Positions 27,847 to 36,554 of a DNA stretch of 64,000 nt are shown piece by piece. The position numbers were made by a program, and so were the translations under genes. Source of the stretch: Fodinibius roseus (lineage in GTDB: Bacteria; Bacteroidota; Rhodothermia; Balneolales; Balneolaceae). How positions within the stretch are numbered: the stretch's first letter is position 1; every line of letters begins with the position of its first letter. The stretch lies in NCBI RefSeq assembly GCF_900129315.1, contig NZ_FQUS01000004.1, positions 206,950 through 270,949 on the forward strand, given 5' to 3'. Below the pieces are notes generated by a model, which was given only the letters and a program-made list of their open reading frames with translations, was not told the DNA's origin and made no database searches.

Positions 27847-28380
27847 TCACTGGAGCGGAAAGCCTGATACCCTTTTATGAACAGCGCCATCGGATTGCAA
27901 TATGCTTTCGTACATTACAAATTCCCTCACGGATACGTCCGGAATCGCAAACTGCTTGTGTTGGTTGATCAACGAGCGGATGTCGCGCCTGGTTACCCCC
28001 TGGATACGTCCAAGGGTGATGTGAGGCTTAAAGGGGCGCTCCTCGGGATCGAATCCCAGGGCGACACATTTCTCCTCAATCCGGTCCTTCAGCTTCTTCA
28101 GTTCAGCAGCATTCGAAATGCCGGCCCATAATATCCTGGGAGGTCCTTTTTGCGGGAAGCAGCCTAACCCCTTGATCTTCATTGAAAATTCCTGTTGACG
28201 AACAGCGCTTAATTCACTGACCAGTGGATCCAGCTGTTCTTCCCGGGTGTCCCCCAAAAACTTCAGTGTTATATGCAATTGGCTCCGGCGCTGCCACCGC
28301 ACCCCCTCGACCGGTTGTTCCAAATCGGCCAGCCGGTCCCGAACAGACTCCGGCAGCGGTATGGCTACAAACAGGCGCAT
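27847..28380 (-). CDS. thpR: RNA 2',3'-cyclic phosphodiesterase
   Basis: This 177-residue 2H phosphoesterase opens 2',3'-cyclic phosphate ends of RNA. Both HxTx catalytic motifs are visible: QLHITLKFLG (near residue 35) and KPHITLGRI (near residue 123). The start codon overlaps the stop of acyP by one base (TGATG), so the two form one operon. Size and spacing are normal. Confidence 0.92.
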   Translation of the reverse strand: MRLFVAIPLPESVRDRLADLEQPVEGVRWQRRSQLHITLKFLGDTREEQLDPLVSELSAVRQQEFSMKIKGLGCFPQKGPPRILWAGISNAAELKKLKDRIEEKCVALGFDPEERPFKPHITLGRIQGVTRRDIRSLINQHKQFAIPDVSVREFVMYESILQSDGAVHKRVSGFPLQ

Positions 28381-28655
28381 CAGTGATAGCGAACTTCAAA
28401 CGTATCGTAATCTTCGTCGGCCTCTTCCACCTCCACATCAATATTATCGACCCGGCTGGCCCCCGGCCCCTTCTCACACCGGTTCACCATTTCCCGAATA
28501 TGGTCTATCGGTCCTGCAAAAACCGCCTCCACGCGTCCGTCGGGTAGATTTTTCACCCACCCGAATACCCCAACTTCTTCGGCATTAACTTTTGTAAAGT
28601 GGCGAAAACCAACCCCTTGTACTCGACCTTCTATAAATATGTGCGCTTGTTGCAT
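28380..28655 (-). CDS. acyP: Acylphosphatase
   Basis: The 91-residue enzyme hydrolyses acylphosphates. The substrate-binding GRVQGVGFRHFT (catalytic Arg) and GWVKNLPDGRVEAVF (catalytic Asn) are in place. First gene of a two-gene unit with thpR, translationally coupled. It is transcribed away from oxyR, and the 154-bp spacer must hold both promoters. Confidence 0.92.
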   Translation of the reverse strand: MQQAHIFIEGRVQGVGFRHFTKVNAEEVGVFGWVKNLPDGRVEAVFAGPIDHIREMVNRCEKGPGASRVDNIDVEVEEADEDYDTFEVRYH

Positions 28656-28830
28656 ATCAATTATCTCCTGTATTATCTCTTTTGATACAAAAATTTTTAT
28701 TTTACATCCGTTAGCGTCAAAGGTACCAATCTATCAGGAAATATCTAACTTTCAATAATTTATAGTCATAAAGTTTGTATAATTCACTGATGTTAATTTA
28801 ACTTTTACTTTGAACAGACCTTCATTCCCG

Positions 28831-29769
28831 ATGACACTCACGCAACTTTCTTATATTGTGGCCGTCGATCGCTACCGTCATTTTGCCACCGCAGCCGAAA
28901 AGACCTACGTGACCCAGCCGACGTTAAGCATGCAGATCCATAAGCTGGAGGATGAGTTGGGGATCACCATTTTCGACCGTTCGAAGTCCCCCGTCATCCC
29001 TACCGAAATCGGTGAAAAAGTGATTACCCAGGCTCAAAAAATACTCAAGCAGGCCAAACATATCGAAGATCTGGCATCGCTGAGTGAGGAGGAACTGCAC
29101 GGGACCTTTCGAATCGGCATTATCCCGACTATTGCCCCCTACCTGCTGCCCCTCTTTTTGCGTAATTTCAAGGAGAGGTATCCCGATGTGCGGTTGGTAT
29201 TTGAAGAGGTAGTGACGGAGGAACTTCTCGATTTATTGGACGATGACTACCTCGATATCGGTATCATTGCCACTCCTGTGGAACGGGGCAATATTTTCGA
29301 GGAAGAACTCTATTATGAACCGTTTATCGGCTATATCTCCCAGACCCACCCGCTGGCGACAAAAGAAACCATTACGGTGGACGACCTGGAGGTATCCAAC
29401 CTCTGGTTGCTGAATGAAGGCCACTGCTTCCGCGATCAGACGGTAAAGCTCTGCAAGAAGTTCAGGAAAAATAAGCTGGAAGATCCCGACATTGAGTTTG
29501 AAAGCGGCAACCTGGAGACCCTTAAACAGCTGGTAGAGCAAAATTTCGGAATGACCCTGCTGCCGTACCTGGCTAAAAAACAGATCGACGAACAGTGTGC
29601 CAAAGCTCACCTCCGCTACTTTCGGGATCCAGTGCCCCAGCGAAAGGTGCGAATGATATACGGGCGCGAGTACCTGAAACAGAACATCATTCAGGCTTTT
29701 AAAAAGGAAATTTTAGATGCAATTCCACCCGAACTTAAGAAAAAAGAAGAAGGAGTGCTTGTGGAATAG
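28831..29769 (+). CDS. oxyR: OxyR-type LysR family peroxide sensor
   Basis: From the ATG at 28831 (MTLTQLSYIVAVD) the protein has a LysR winged helix (residues 1-60) and a periplasmic-binding-protein-like sensor domain. The region EGHCFRDQTVKLC carries two cysteines nine residues apart, the same spacing as the peroxide-sensing pair of E. coli OxyR. That supports regulation of peroxide defence, although no catalase or peroxidase gene is close by. An upstream start at 28810 would add seven residues. It is transcribed divergently from acyP. Confidence 0.85.
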   Translation: MTLTQLSYIVAVDRYRHFATAAEKTYVTQPTLSMQIHKLEDELGITIFDRSKSPVIPTEIGEKVITQAQKILKQAKHIEDLASLSEEELHGTFRIGIIPTIAPYLLPLFLRNFKERYPDVRLVFEEVVTEELLDLLDDDYLDIGIIATPVERGNIFEEELYYEPFIGYISQTHPLATKETITVDDLEVSNLWLLNEGHCFRDQTVKLCKKFRKNKLEDPDIEFESGNLETLKQLVEQNFGMTLLPYLAKKQIDEQCAKAHLRYFRDPVPQRKVRMIYGREYLKQNIIQAFKKEILDAIPPELKKKEEGVLVE

Positions 29770-29867
29770 ACTCTCTGCGGCGGACCTTCTCGGCTGCAAA
29801 TTCACAATATCCTTATCCCGGCTTCGGGTCCCCCCCGAAAAGTCCGACAGGCGTTTAATATATTTAT

Positions 29868-30007
29868 AGAAGCCTTTGAAAACCGGGGTTTCTGTTCAAT
29901 ATCAAAGCCTGAACGATTTAAAACTGAAGTGCATCGTTTATATATGAGGATTTCAAAATTGCGATAATGTAGAGATCGGGCAAAACAACGGTTTTACAAA
30001 ACCCTCT
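29868..30007 (+). repeat. Dispersed inverted-terminus element, copy D, upstream of the terC operon
   Basis: Ends TAGAAGCCTTTGAAAACCGG and CGGTTTTACAAAACCCTCTA are inverted repeats of each other at most positions. Internal boxes ATATCAAAGCC, TTTATATATGAGGATTTC and ATCGGGCAAAA match other copies. It is 140 bp long and the terC start is 75 bp further. It fills much of the 313-bp gap, of which the remainder shows nothing else. Confidence 0.72.
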
Positions 30008-30082
30008 AAAAACACTTAGTAATTCTGTAAAAGGTTCCATAGTTTTGAGGCTTGTTAAAAACATATAAAAAGTAACACCCCT

Positions 30083-31042
30083 GTGGAGCATTCCCTTTTA
30101 CTCTGGGCCGTCTTTAATGTCTTTATCATCATCATGCTGATTATTGACCTGGCGGTCTTTCACAAGAAAGACACTGAAGAAAGCATCAGGGAGGCTCTTA
30201 TTTGGACAGGTGTCTGGATTGCTTTGGCCCTGGTCTTTGGTGTGGGGGTTTATTACTATATGGGTTCACAGACAGCCCTTGATTATTATACCGGTTACCT
30301 GATTGAAAAATCGCTCAGTGTAGATAACATATTCGTTTTCCTGCTGGTTTTCTCCTACTTCAATGTACCCGCAAAATACCAGCACAAAGTGCTTTTCTGG
30401 GGGATTTTCGGCGCCCTGGTTATGCGGTTTTTCTTCATCTTTGCGGGAGTGGCACTCATCGAACGTTTTCACTGGATTATCTATTTTTTCGGTGCCTTCC
30501 TGGTCTTCACAGGCATCAAACTGGCGCTTGACAAAGACAAGGAGGTGCACCCCGAACGCAATCCCGTGCTGATGCTCTTCCGCAAGTTCTTTCCGACGAC
30601 CAAAGATTATCACGGTTCCCGCTTTTTTATTCGGAAGATGGGCAAATTATATGCGACGCCTCTTTTTATTGTCCTCATTGTCATCGAAACAACGGACCTG
30701 GTTTTTGCCATCGACTCTATTCCGGCTATCCTGGCTATTACGCGCGATGAATTTATTGTCTACAGCTCGAACGCTTTTGCTATCCTGGGCTTGCGGGCGC
30801 TCTATTTTGCCGTATCGGGCATTATGCGCCTGTTCCACTACCTGCACTACGGACTCTCCCTGATCCTCGTCTTCGTGGGAGTTAAAATGTTGCTGGAGGA
30901 GTTCTACCATATTCCCACGCCCTATGCGCTGGCTTTCATCGCCCTCACGCTCACCGTTTCAATCGTAGCTTCCATTCTCTACCCGCAGGAAGAGACGTTG
31001 CCGGAAGAGCTGGAACAGGATCAACCGACCTTACAGGATTAA
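30083..31042 (+). CDS. TerC/Alx family membrane protein
   Basis: This 319-residue protein has eight or nine membrane helices. It contains the TerC features DLAVFHKKD and SLSVDNIFVFLL, with Asp in membrane segments, and ETTDLVFAIDSIPAILAI. TerC proteins have been linked to tellurite resistance, metal (manganese) export and stress responses. The start is GTG at 30083. It opens an apparent five-gene unit with the small membrane protein (12 bp downstream), the exonuclease, the ligase-like and glycosylase-like genes. Confidence 0.9.
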   Translation: MEHSLLLWAVFNVFIIIMLIIDLAVFHKKDTEESIREALIWTGVWIALALVFGVGVYYYMGSQTALDYYTGYLIEKSLSVDNIFVFLLVFSYFNVPAKYQHKVLFWGIFGALVMRFFFIFAGVALIERFHWIIYFFGAFLVFTGIKLALDKDKEVHPERNPVLMLFRKFFPTTKDYHGSRFFIRKMGKLYATPLFIVLIVIETTDLVFAIDSIPAILAITRDEFIVYSSNAFAILGLRALYFAVSGIMRLFHYLHYGLSLILVFVGVKMLLEEFYHIPTPYALAFIALTLTVSIVASILYPQEETLPEELEQDQPTLQD

Positions 31043-31054
31043 CGTCTTTTACCG

Positions 31055-31483
31055 ATGCCTTTTTCTACCCGATGGTTCCTGGTTTATTACATTATCCTGG
31101 GATTGCTGTTAACCCTGAGCGGCAGTTACCTTGTTATTAAAAATGACACCATAAAATACTGGCTCAACAAGGCTGCCGACACCGAAAAGCCGCCGGTATT
31201 GCTCATTCGCATCCTCAAGTACATAACGCTTTTCACCCTTCCTGGCCTTGTTCTGGCCTTCTTTCCCTTCTCCTGGATTGAGCTTGTGTTTTGTTTCTGG
31301 AGTTTACTACTCCTGTATATAGCGGGAGCTGAGCTGGTCCGCTGGGAGCAGAGTCGCTTGCTTATAAAGCGCAGCCAACAATCACTGTCTGAGATTATTC
31401 GCAAGAGCGGTGCCATAATGTTGTCAGTAGGTTTTGCTATCTTTCTGCTTGCATATTTGGTCGTCAAACGAACCATCGAGTAA
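31055..31483 (+). CDS. Small integral membrane protein, unknown
   Basis: This 142-residue protein has four hydrophobic segments (about residues 8-28, 50-68, 72-92 and 116-137) and a charged loop with WEQSRLLIKRSQQ. I recognise no family. Twelve bases separate it from terC, and its stop shares a base with the start of the exonuclease gene (TAATG), so all three are likely translated as a unit. It may assist TerC in the membrane (inference). Confidence 0.7.
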   Translation: MPFSTRWFLVYYIILGLLLTLSGSYLVIKNDTIKYWLNKAADTEKPPVLLIRILKYITLFTLPGLVLAFFPFSWIELVFCFWSLLLLYIAGAELVRWEQSRLLIKRSQQSLSEIIRKSGAIMLSVGFAIFLLAYLVVKRTIE

Positions 31484-32448
31484 TGAATATCATCAAAGCA
31501 GGTTCCAGCGGTGTCCTGCTTCCGGATCTCAATATTGAATTCGATTGCAGCGGCACTGATGGGGGACACACTTTTATATCGCATGCCCATGCCGATCATA
31601 TGCCGCGCAGTAAAAAAAGCCGGGTATATTGCACGGCCTACACGCGTGCCCTGATGCGGGAACGCGGGTTCGAAGGAACGGCACAAGTGCTGGAATTCGG
31701 GACTCCTCTTGATACGCAGCGGGCCCGTATTACGCTCTATCCTGCGGGACATATTTTGGGGTCTGCCATGGTTTTTGTGGAAAGTGAACGGGGAAATGTG
31801 CTCTATACGGGCGACTGCCGCATCCCCCCTTCACCGGCCTCCGAGGGATTCGCTCTGCCCGGCCGGCGGGTGGACCATCTTGTTACCGAGGCCACGTTTG
31901 CACTGCCGATCTACAAGTGGGATTCTCATGAGAAGCTGGCTTCTGAGGTCCGGAGCTTTGCCTCGGATTCTTTAAAAAATGATTTTGCACCTGTTTTCCT
32001 GGCTTACGATCTGGGTAAAGCACAGGAAATCATGCAGATGCTGGCACCACTCAACAGGCCGCTGCAGATTTCCAGGGCCTGCTACAACCTTTGCAAAATA
32101 TATGAGAGGGCCGGTTTTCATCTGGGAAGCTATGAAACCTATACCTCCTCAACCTGTGAAGGAAAAATTTTAATCGCTTCCAGTCACGCGCTCAACAACG
32201 GTTTTCCAGCCGATGTTTCCAAAAAACGCATTGCGTATTGCTCGGGATGGGCTACAGGGACAACCAGGTTTGTCGGTCCGTCCATCGATAAGATGATTCC
32301 ACTATCCGATCACCTGGATTTTTTTGAACTTATTGAGCTCTGTAAAGGGTTGAGACCTGAAAAGGTTTACCTCACCCATACGCCCAATGCCAGCGTGGTT
32401 CAGCACTACCTGGATAATCTGAATATTGACTCCCGGTTGTTGGAATAG
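31483..32448 (+). CDS. Ligase-associated metallo-beta-lactamase-fold exonuclease
   Basis: The 321-residue protein belongs to the MBL family that is typically encoded next to bacterial ATP-dependent DNA ligases. Metal ligands are all present: the HxHxDH set at residues 34-39 (SHAHADH), His90 (PAGHILGS), Asp111 (YTGDC), and the late SDH and THT histidines. So it should be an active DNA or RNA end nuclease. It starts one base inside the membrane-protein stop. A ligase-like gene follows, but that partner lacks its catalytic lysine. Confidence 0.82.
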   Translation: MNIIKAGSSGVLLPDLNIEFDCSGTDGGHTFISHAHADHMPRSKKSRVYCTAYTRALMRERGFEGTAQVLEFGTPLDTQRARITLYPAGHILGSAMVFVESERGNVLYTGDCRIPPSPASEGFALPGRRVDHLVTEATFALPIYKWDSHEKLASEVRSFASDSLKNDFAPVFLAYDLGKAQEIMQMLAPLNRPLQISRACYNLCKIYERAGFHLGSYETYTSSTCEGKILIASSHALNNGFPADVSKKRIAYCSGWATGTTRFVGPSIDKMIPLSDHLDFFELIELCKGLRPEKVYLTHTPNASVVQHYLDNLNIDSRLLE

Positions 32449-32558
32449 GAAATTGGAGCCTGTAAACACTTTTTCCACAACATTCGCCGGGCGAGATGTT
32501 CGCACGGATAAGGCGCCGGAAACATATAATCACTTACAATTCAACTATACAGGTTAAG

Positions 32559-34298
32559 ATGTCTGATACATTTCGACAATGGGCTGAAGCCGTTCAACAG
32601 ATAGCGGAGGCCCCCGACACGCCAGTCGGAATCACACGCTGTGCTACTTACCTGCGCTCCCTGCGTACGGATAAAGGACTTCAACTTGCCGCTCGTTTTT
32701 TGGACGAACGAATCTTTCCCTTCCGCTCCGGGAAGCGTGTTGCAGTCGGAAGCCGGACCTACTCGACATGTGCAGCCGAATTTTGTGAAATTGACTATGA
32801 ACAGGTCTTCAAACCGTGCAAAAAGGCGCTAGGCAACGCTCCCGATACGATTGAAAAACTAATGCAGAATATTGAAGCGGCCCGTGACAGACGCTCATCT
32901 GCCGGACTTTCACTTTCAGATATCCGTCAAAACTATGAAAGGCTTTCCGGGCTCTCAACACGCACCGTTAAGAAAACCCTCCTGAAAAGCGCATGGCGGA
33001 AGATGACACCGGTGGAAATCAATTATTACATTCGCCTTATGCGGGGTGCACTGGAGACCGGCCTTTCCTCACAGCAGCTGGCTTCCGCCCTTGCTGAAGC
33101 ATTTGAGCGCGACCCTTCCCGGGTCCGCCATGCAGTGACAATCACGGGTCGTATGGGCCGTACGGCCCTGCTCTGCAAGCATGACAAGCTGGAGGAAGCC
33201 CGGTTTTTCCCCTTCCACCCGCTCCCGCCTATGTCCGCTTCACCAGCAAAAGAAGCTGAAGCTGTCGACCTCACTCGCTATGTGGCGGAAGAAGAGTTCG
33301 CCGGCCTGCGCACGCAGGTGCATCTTAGTGGAAATCGGGTGAAGCTATATGCATCTGACGGTACCGAAGTCACCGGTCCCTTCCCGGATGTTACACATTT
33401 TTTCCTGTCCCGCCCAATCCCGGATGTTGTCCTGGACGGGGTTATCTGTGCATACCGGGATCGTGAAATCCTGCCCGGACAGCTGCTCCGAAAACGGATG
33501 AAGATGAAAAAGAAACGACCCGGCGCCGATATGCTGGAACAATACCCGGCGCTGTTTATCGCTTTTGATATCCTTTATCATAAAGGGGAGCTCATTTCCG
33601 GGAAGTCTTTGAGCAGGCGGAGACAGATATTGGAGAAACTGTCCGAGAACCACTCGGTTCCCATTGCCAGCCAGTTTGACGTGCGGGACCGGGATCATCT
33701 TAAAAAATTATTTATCCGGTCGCTGTCCCATGGTAACGAGGGTCTTGTTCTTAAACTCAGAGAAAGCGCCTATGAAACATACGGGCAGCCCTCGGATTCA
33801 TGGATTAACATAATAAAACCAGCCGGTTCACTGAAGACCGTGCTCATGTATGTCCATACCGAAAATGGAAAACATGGCCGCCGCCATACCGGTTATACCC
33901 TGGGGGTCCGGGTGAGGGAAGACCCCCGCTATGAGGAAGAATTCATTCCCATTGGCAAATCCGGTGCTGATGATCTGGGTGATGAAGAAACAAAACGGCT
34001 CAAGAAACGTATCCGGGATCTAACCGTTGAAAAATACGGGCCTACACTGGGACTTATCCCGGAAATTGTGGTTGAGCTTGAATTTGATGACATTAGGCTA
34101 AACAAGCGAACGAAGGCAAATTATGTGCTTCACCGGCCGCGTTTCAGCATCATCCGCTGGAATTCGGATCCGGTTGAAACCGCTACGCTCAAAAAGGTTG
34201 AAAATCTATATCAGAAAAAGATTAACCAAAATCGACTCAAACAGGATGAAAATCCCTCGTTTTTAATTCATGAAAATTATACGTCGACAAAAGACTGA
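32559..34298 (+). CDS. ATP-dependent DNA ligase-like protein with a broken active site (pseudoenzyme)
   Basis: The ATG at 32559, with AGGTTAAG before it, gives 579 residues; the frame is open from 32496. It aligns from end to end with LigB-like ATP-dependent ligases: an alpha-helical DNA-binding domain (about 1-210), a nucleotidyltransferase domain, and an OB domain. Motif I, normally KxDGxR, reads EFAGLR at 33294-33311, so the adenylated lysine is Glu and the aspartate is Ala. The usual VLDGE reads VLDGVI. Motif III (FIAFDILYHKG) and EGLVLKLRES survive, whereas motif V reads SWINIIKP. It cannot form the enzyme-AMP intermediate in the known way. It may be a structural partner of the preceding exonuclease. 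Confidence 0.8.
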   Translation: MSDTFRQWAEAVQQIAEAPDTPVGITRCATYLRSLRTDKGLQLAARFLDERIFPFRSGKRVAVGSRTYSTCAAEFCEIDYEQVFKPCKKALGNAPDTIEKLMQNIEAARDRRSSAGLSLSDIRQNYERLSGLSTRTVKKTLLKSAWRKMTPVEINYYIRLMRGALETGLSSQQLASALAEAFERDPSRVRHAVTITGRMGRTALLCKHDKLEEARFFPFHPLPPMSASPAKEAEAVDLTRYVAEEEFAGLRTQVHLSGNRVKLYASDGTEVTGPFPDVTHFFLSRPIPDVVLDGVICAYRDREILPGQLLRKRMKMKKKRPGADMLEQYPALFIAFDILYHKGELISGKSLSRRRQILEKLSENHSVPIASQFDVRDRDHLKKLFIRSLSHGNEGLVLKLRESAYETYGQPSDSWINIIKPAGSLKTVLMYVHTENGKHGRRHTGYTLGVRVREDPRYEEEFIPIGKSGADDLGDEETKRLKKRIRDLTVEKYGPTLGLIPEIVVELEFDDIRLNKRTKANYVLHRPRFSIIRWNSDPVETATLKKVENLYQKKINQNRLKQDENPSFLIHENYTSTKD

Positions 34299-34322
34299 AT
34301 CGCCGCGCAGTGAAAACGCGAT

Positions 34323-34384
34323 TTCCCAATTCCCAATTCCTAATTCCCAATTCCTAATTCCTAATTCCTAATTCCTAATTCCCA
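34323..34384 (+). repeat. Heptanucleotide tandem repeat reaching a start codon
   Basis: Eight full units of TTCC(C/T)AA (34323-34378) and a partial unit run directly into the ATG at 34384. The unit is 7 bp, so gain or loss of units shifts spacing of any ribosome site or promoter and could alter expression of the next gene. Confidence 0.9.
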
Positions 34385-35337
34385 TGAGTAGCTGGACGCT
34401 TACATCCATCCCCCCGCACGACTGGTTCCTGTGTCTCGATATTGATCAATATTTTGATCACGAACATGAACCCGAAAAAGTATTTGAAGAAGGCTTCAGA
34501 CGTCCCATCCCCGTAGGTGATCGCGATGTGCTGATTACCACTTTTTTCAACGGTAACCCGGAGGAACCGGAATTTCACTTTGAGAGTCCCGAACCGCTGG
34601 ACAAATCAGAAATTGAAGAAGCCAATAGGAGCCTGAGTCGTATTTTAGGCACCCAACTCGATTTGCGCCCCTTTTATGATAAAGCCGCTGACGATCCGGT
34701 ATTGGGTTCCAAGCTCACCGAGCTGTACGGACTCAAGCGCATGTCCCGCGCCAACCTGTTCGAGGATACCATCAATCGCATTATCCAGATGCGACTTTCA
34801 CACAAGCCCACGGCCAAAAAAATGGTGTATAAAGTTCGAAAGAATTACGGTTCGCTGGTTACTGAACTGGGAAAAAATGTTCCTGCCTGGCCCCGGCCCC
34901 ACCAGCTGGTTAAAGCCAGCCCGATGAGCATCCGTAAACTGGGTCCCACCAAGCGCAAAGGAGAATTCATCATCGGTTTTGCCGAAGATCTTCTATCCGG
35001 CCAACAGGATTTGGACCAGTTGGAACAGTGTGATCCCCAGACTTTTTATGACACCATCAGGGACGTACGCGGTGTGGGGCCTACTTCGGCACAGCAGCTG
35101 ATGCTGTTACGCAATCGCACAGATGCCGTCTTTCCCAGCAATAAGAGCAAAGGCAAAGAAAAGGGACACCGCAGGTGGATTATTATGAGTTACGGAGGGG
35201 ATCCGGATCATACCTCAGAAGAGGAATTCCGGCAGATGACAGCCTGCTGGGAAGGTTACGAAGCGGCGGCCCTGGAATTTCTGTTTGTTAACTGGGTACT
35301 CAAAGAAAAAGAAAAGAAACAGAAGTCAAAAAACTGA
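34384..35337 (+). CDS. HhH-GPD DNA glycosylase-like protein lacking the catalytic aspartate
   Basis: This 317-residue protein follows the AlkA/3-methyladenine glycosylase layout: an N-terminal beta domain, LDLRPFYDKAADDPVLGSKL, and helix-hairpin-helix DVRGVGPTSAQQLMLL near residue 235. In active members the catalytic Asp follows about 20 residues after the hairpin (as in FPxDD). Here the site reads FPSNKSKGK, with Asn253 in its place and an unusual basic run after it. It is 85 bp downstream of the ligase-like gene on the same strand. It may bind DNA or lesions without cutting the base; an active-site shift cannot be excluded. Confidence 0.72.
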   Translation: MSSWTLTSIPPHDWFLCLDIDQYFDHEHEPEKVFEEGFRRPIPVGDRDVLITTFFNGNPEEPEFHFESPEPLDKSEIEEANRSLSRILGTQLDLRPFYDKAADDPVLGSKLTELYGLKRMSRANLFEDTINRIIQMRLSHKPTAKKMVYKVRKNYGSLVTELGKNVPAWPRPHQLVKASPMSIRKLGPTKRKGEFIIGFAEDLLSGQQDLDQLEQCDPQTFYDTIRDVRGVGPTSAQQLMLLRNRTDAVFPSNKSKGKEKGHRRWIIMSYGGDPDHTSEEEFRQMTACWEGYEAAALEFLFVNWVLKEKEKKQKSKN

Positions 35338-35453
35338 CATATCTCTTATGTTTCTTGTCGCGGTTAAAGGTAAACCCTCCCCATAAAGCAGGAAACATAG
35401 CAATAGGGAAATGGTGGATTCGGTTCCATGTAGTTCCCCTTGCCGATAGGTAG

Positions 35454-36257
35454 CTATTCCGGGTGAAGGACGACGGTAGCCACCACCGGCACGTGATCGG
35501 AGTATGTCTTCTTAATTGTCCTCAAGTCTACTACCTCCCAACGGCCGCTGTCTGACAGAAAGAAGTAATCGATTCTCCGGCCGGGATCGTCGGCAGGAAT
35601 CGTCGGTTCCGGTTCTCCACTGAACAGTGTTGCAGCATCAGTCCACTGTTGCTGCATCTGTGCGTATTGCTCTGAATCGGGCGTGAAATTAAAATCTCCC
35701 CCCAGTATAATGGGAATATTTCTGTTGGAAAAATACCCGCTGATGGCCTGGACCTGCGCCGTTTTATTCTCAGGAAACTGATGATCCAGGTGGGTCCCTC
35801 CAAAAATTACAGGTTGTCCCGATGCCGTCTGCGCTTCGGCAAACAGGAATGCCCGCACTTCACCCTCTTGTGGATTCGGCAGCTCAACCTTTTGAGGCGT
35901 CAGTGATCTTTTTGAAAGTAGTCCTATGCCGTAACCGCCCCCTCGGTAGGCTATCGTTTTCACGAAGTATCCCTTCATCCTGGTCAGTTCAGCCAGGCTA
36001 TCGGTGAGACTAAAGGGCTTCCCATTATGGATTTCAGCCAGACGCTCCGTCATCTCATCAACTTCCTGAAGAGCCACAAAATCGGGCTGTTCCCTGTTAA
36101 TGAGATCGGCAATATCCTGCAGGCTGCTTTTGCCCTCATCATAGGCCTGTTCCGCATGATAGATGTTATACGACATTATGGTCAGGGTATCCTGCGCCGG
36201 AGCTGTCTTCCACGACAGCAGCCAGAGCATCATTAAAAAAAGGGGGGTTGCTCTCAT
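35454..36257 (-). CDS. Secreted endonuclease/exonuclease/phosphatase family protein
   Basis: The 267-residue protein has a signal peptide (cleavage likely after TAPAQ) and an EEP fold. The motifs MSYNIYHAE, LQEVDEM, GGDFNFTP and SDHVPV carry the metal and catalytic residues. Family members cleave nucleic acids or phosphate esters; this one should act outside the cytoplasm. It is a single gene on the minus strand, convergent with the HhH-GPD gene. The substrate is unknown. Confidence 0.85.
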   Translation of the reverse strand: MRATPLFLMMLWLLSWKTAPAQDTLTIMSYNIYHAEQAYDEGKSSLQDIADLINREQPDFVALQEVDEMTERLAEIHNGKPFSLTDSLAELTRMKGYFVKTIAYRGGGYGIGLLSKRSLTPQKVELPNPQEGEVRAFLFAEAQTASGQPVIFGGTHLDHQFPENKTAQVQAISGYFSNRNIPIILGGDFNFTPDSEQYAQMQQQWTDAATLFSGEPEPTIPADDPGRRIDYFFLSDSGRWEVVDLRTIKKTYSDHVPVVATVVLHPE

Positions 36258-36554
36258 CGTAGTTTTGAAGTACGCTTTAAAAATTAACGTGAAACTGCTC
36301 TGAAGATGATATCAAATTTCGTCGTGATATCGAAAAAAATATCTTAAAGAAATCTTTACAAAATCAGGAGTTTTGCCAAGCCCCCTTATAAGGTGTGGTG
36401 AGTTCCGGTCAAAAATTTTATGTTGTTAAATGGTCTTTGACAGTCGGTTTTCATAAATGTCTATTTATGGACACACGCATAAACTCACAGAATGCTACAG
36501 ATCCCCCCGTACATCCATAACAATGGATACGAACAAGCAGTCATGAATTGATAT

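Noticed and set aside
34323..34384. Possible CRISPR-like array
   Set aside because: Units are 7 bp and directly abutting with no spacers; it is a simple tandem repeat.
36260..36390. Eighth, very degenerate copy of the dispersed element
   Set aside because: Only the right end (GTTTTGCCAAGCCCCCT) is convincing; the left end and the middle could not be matched with confidence.
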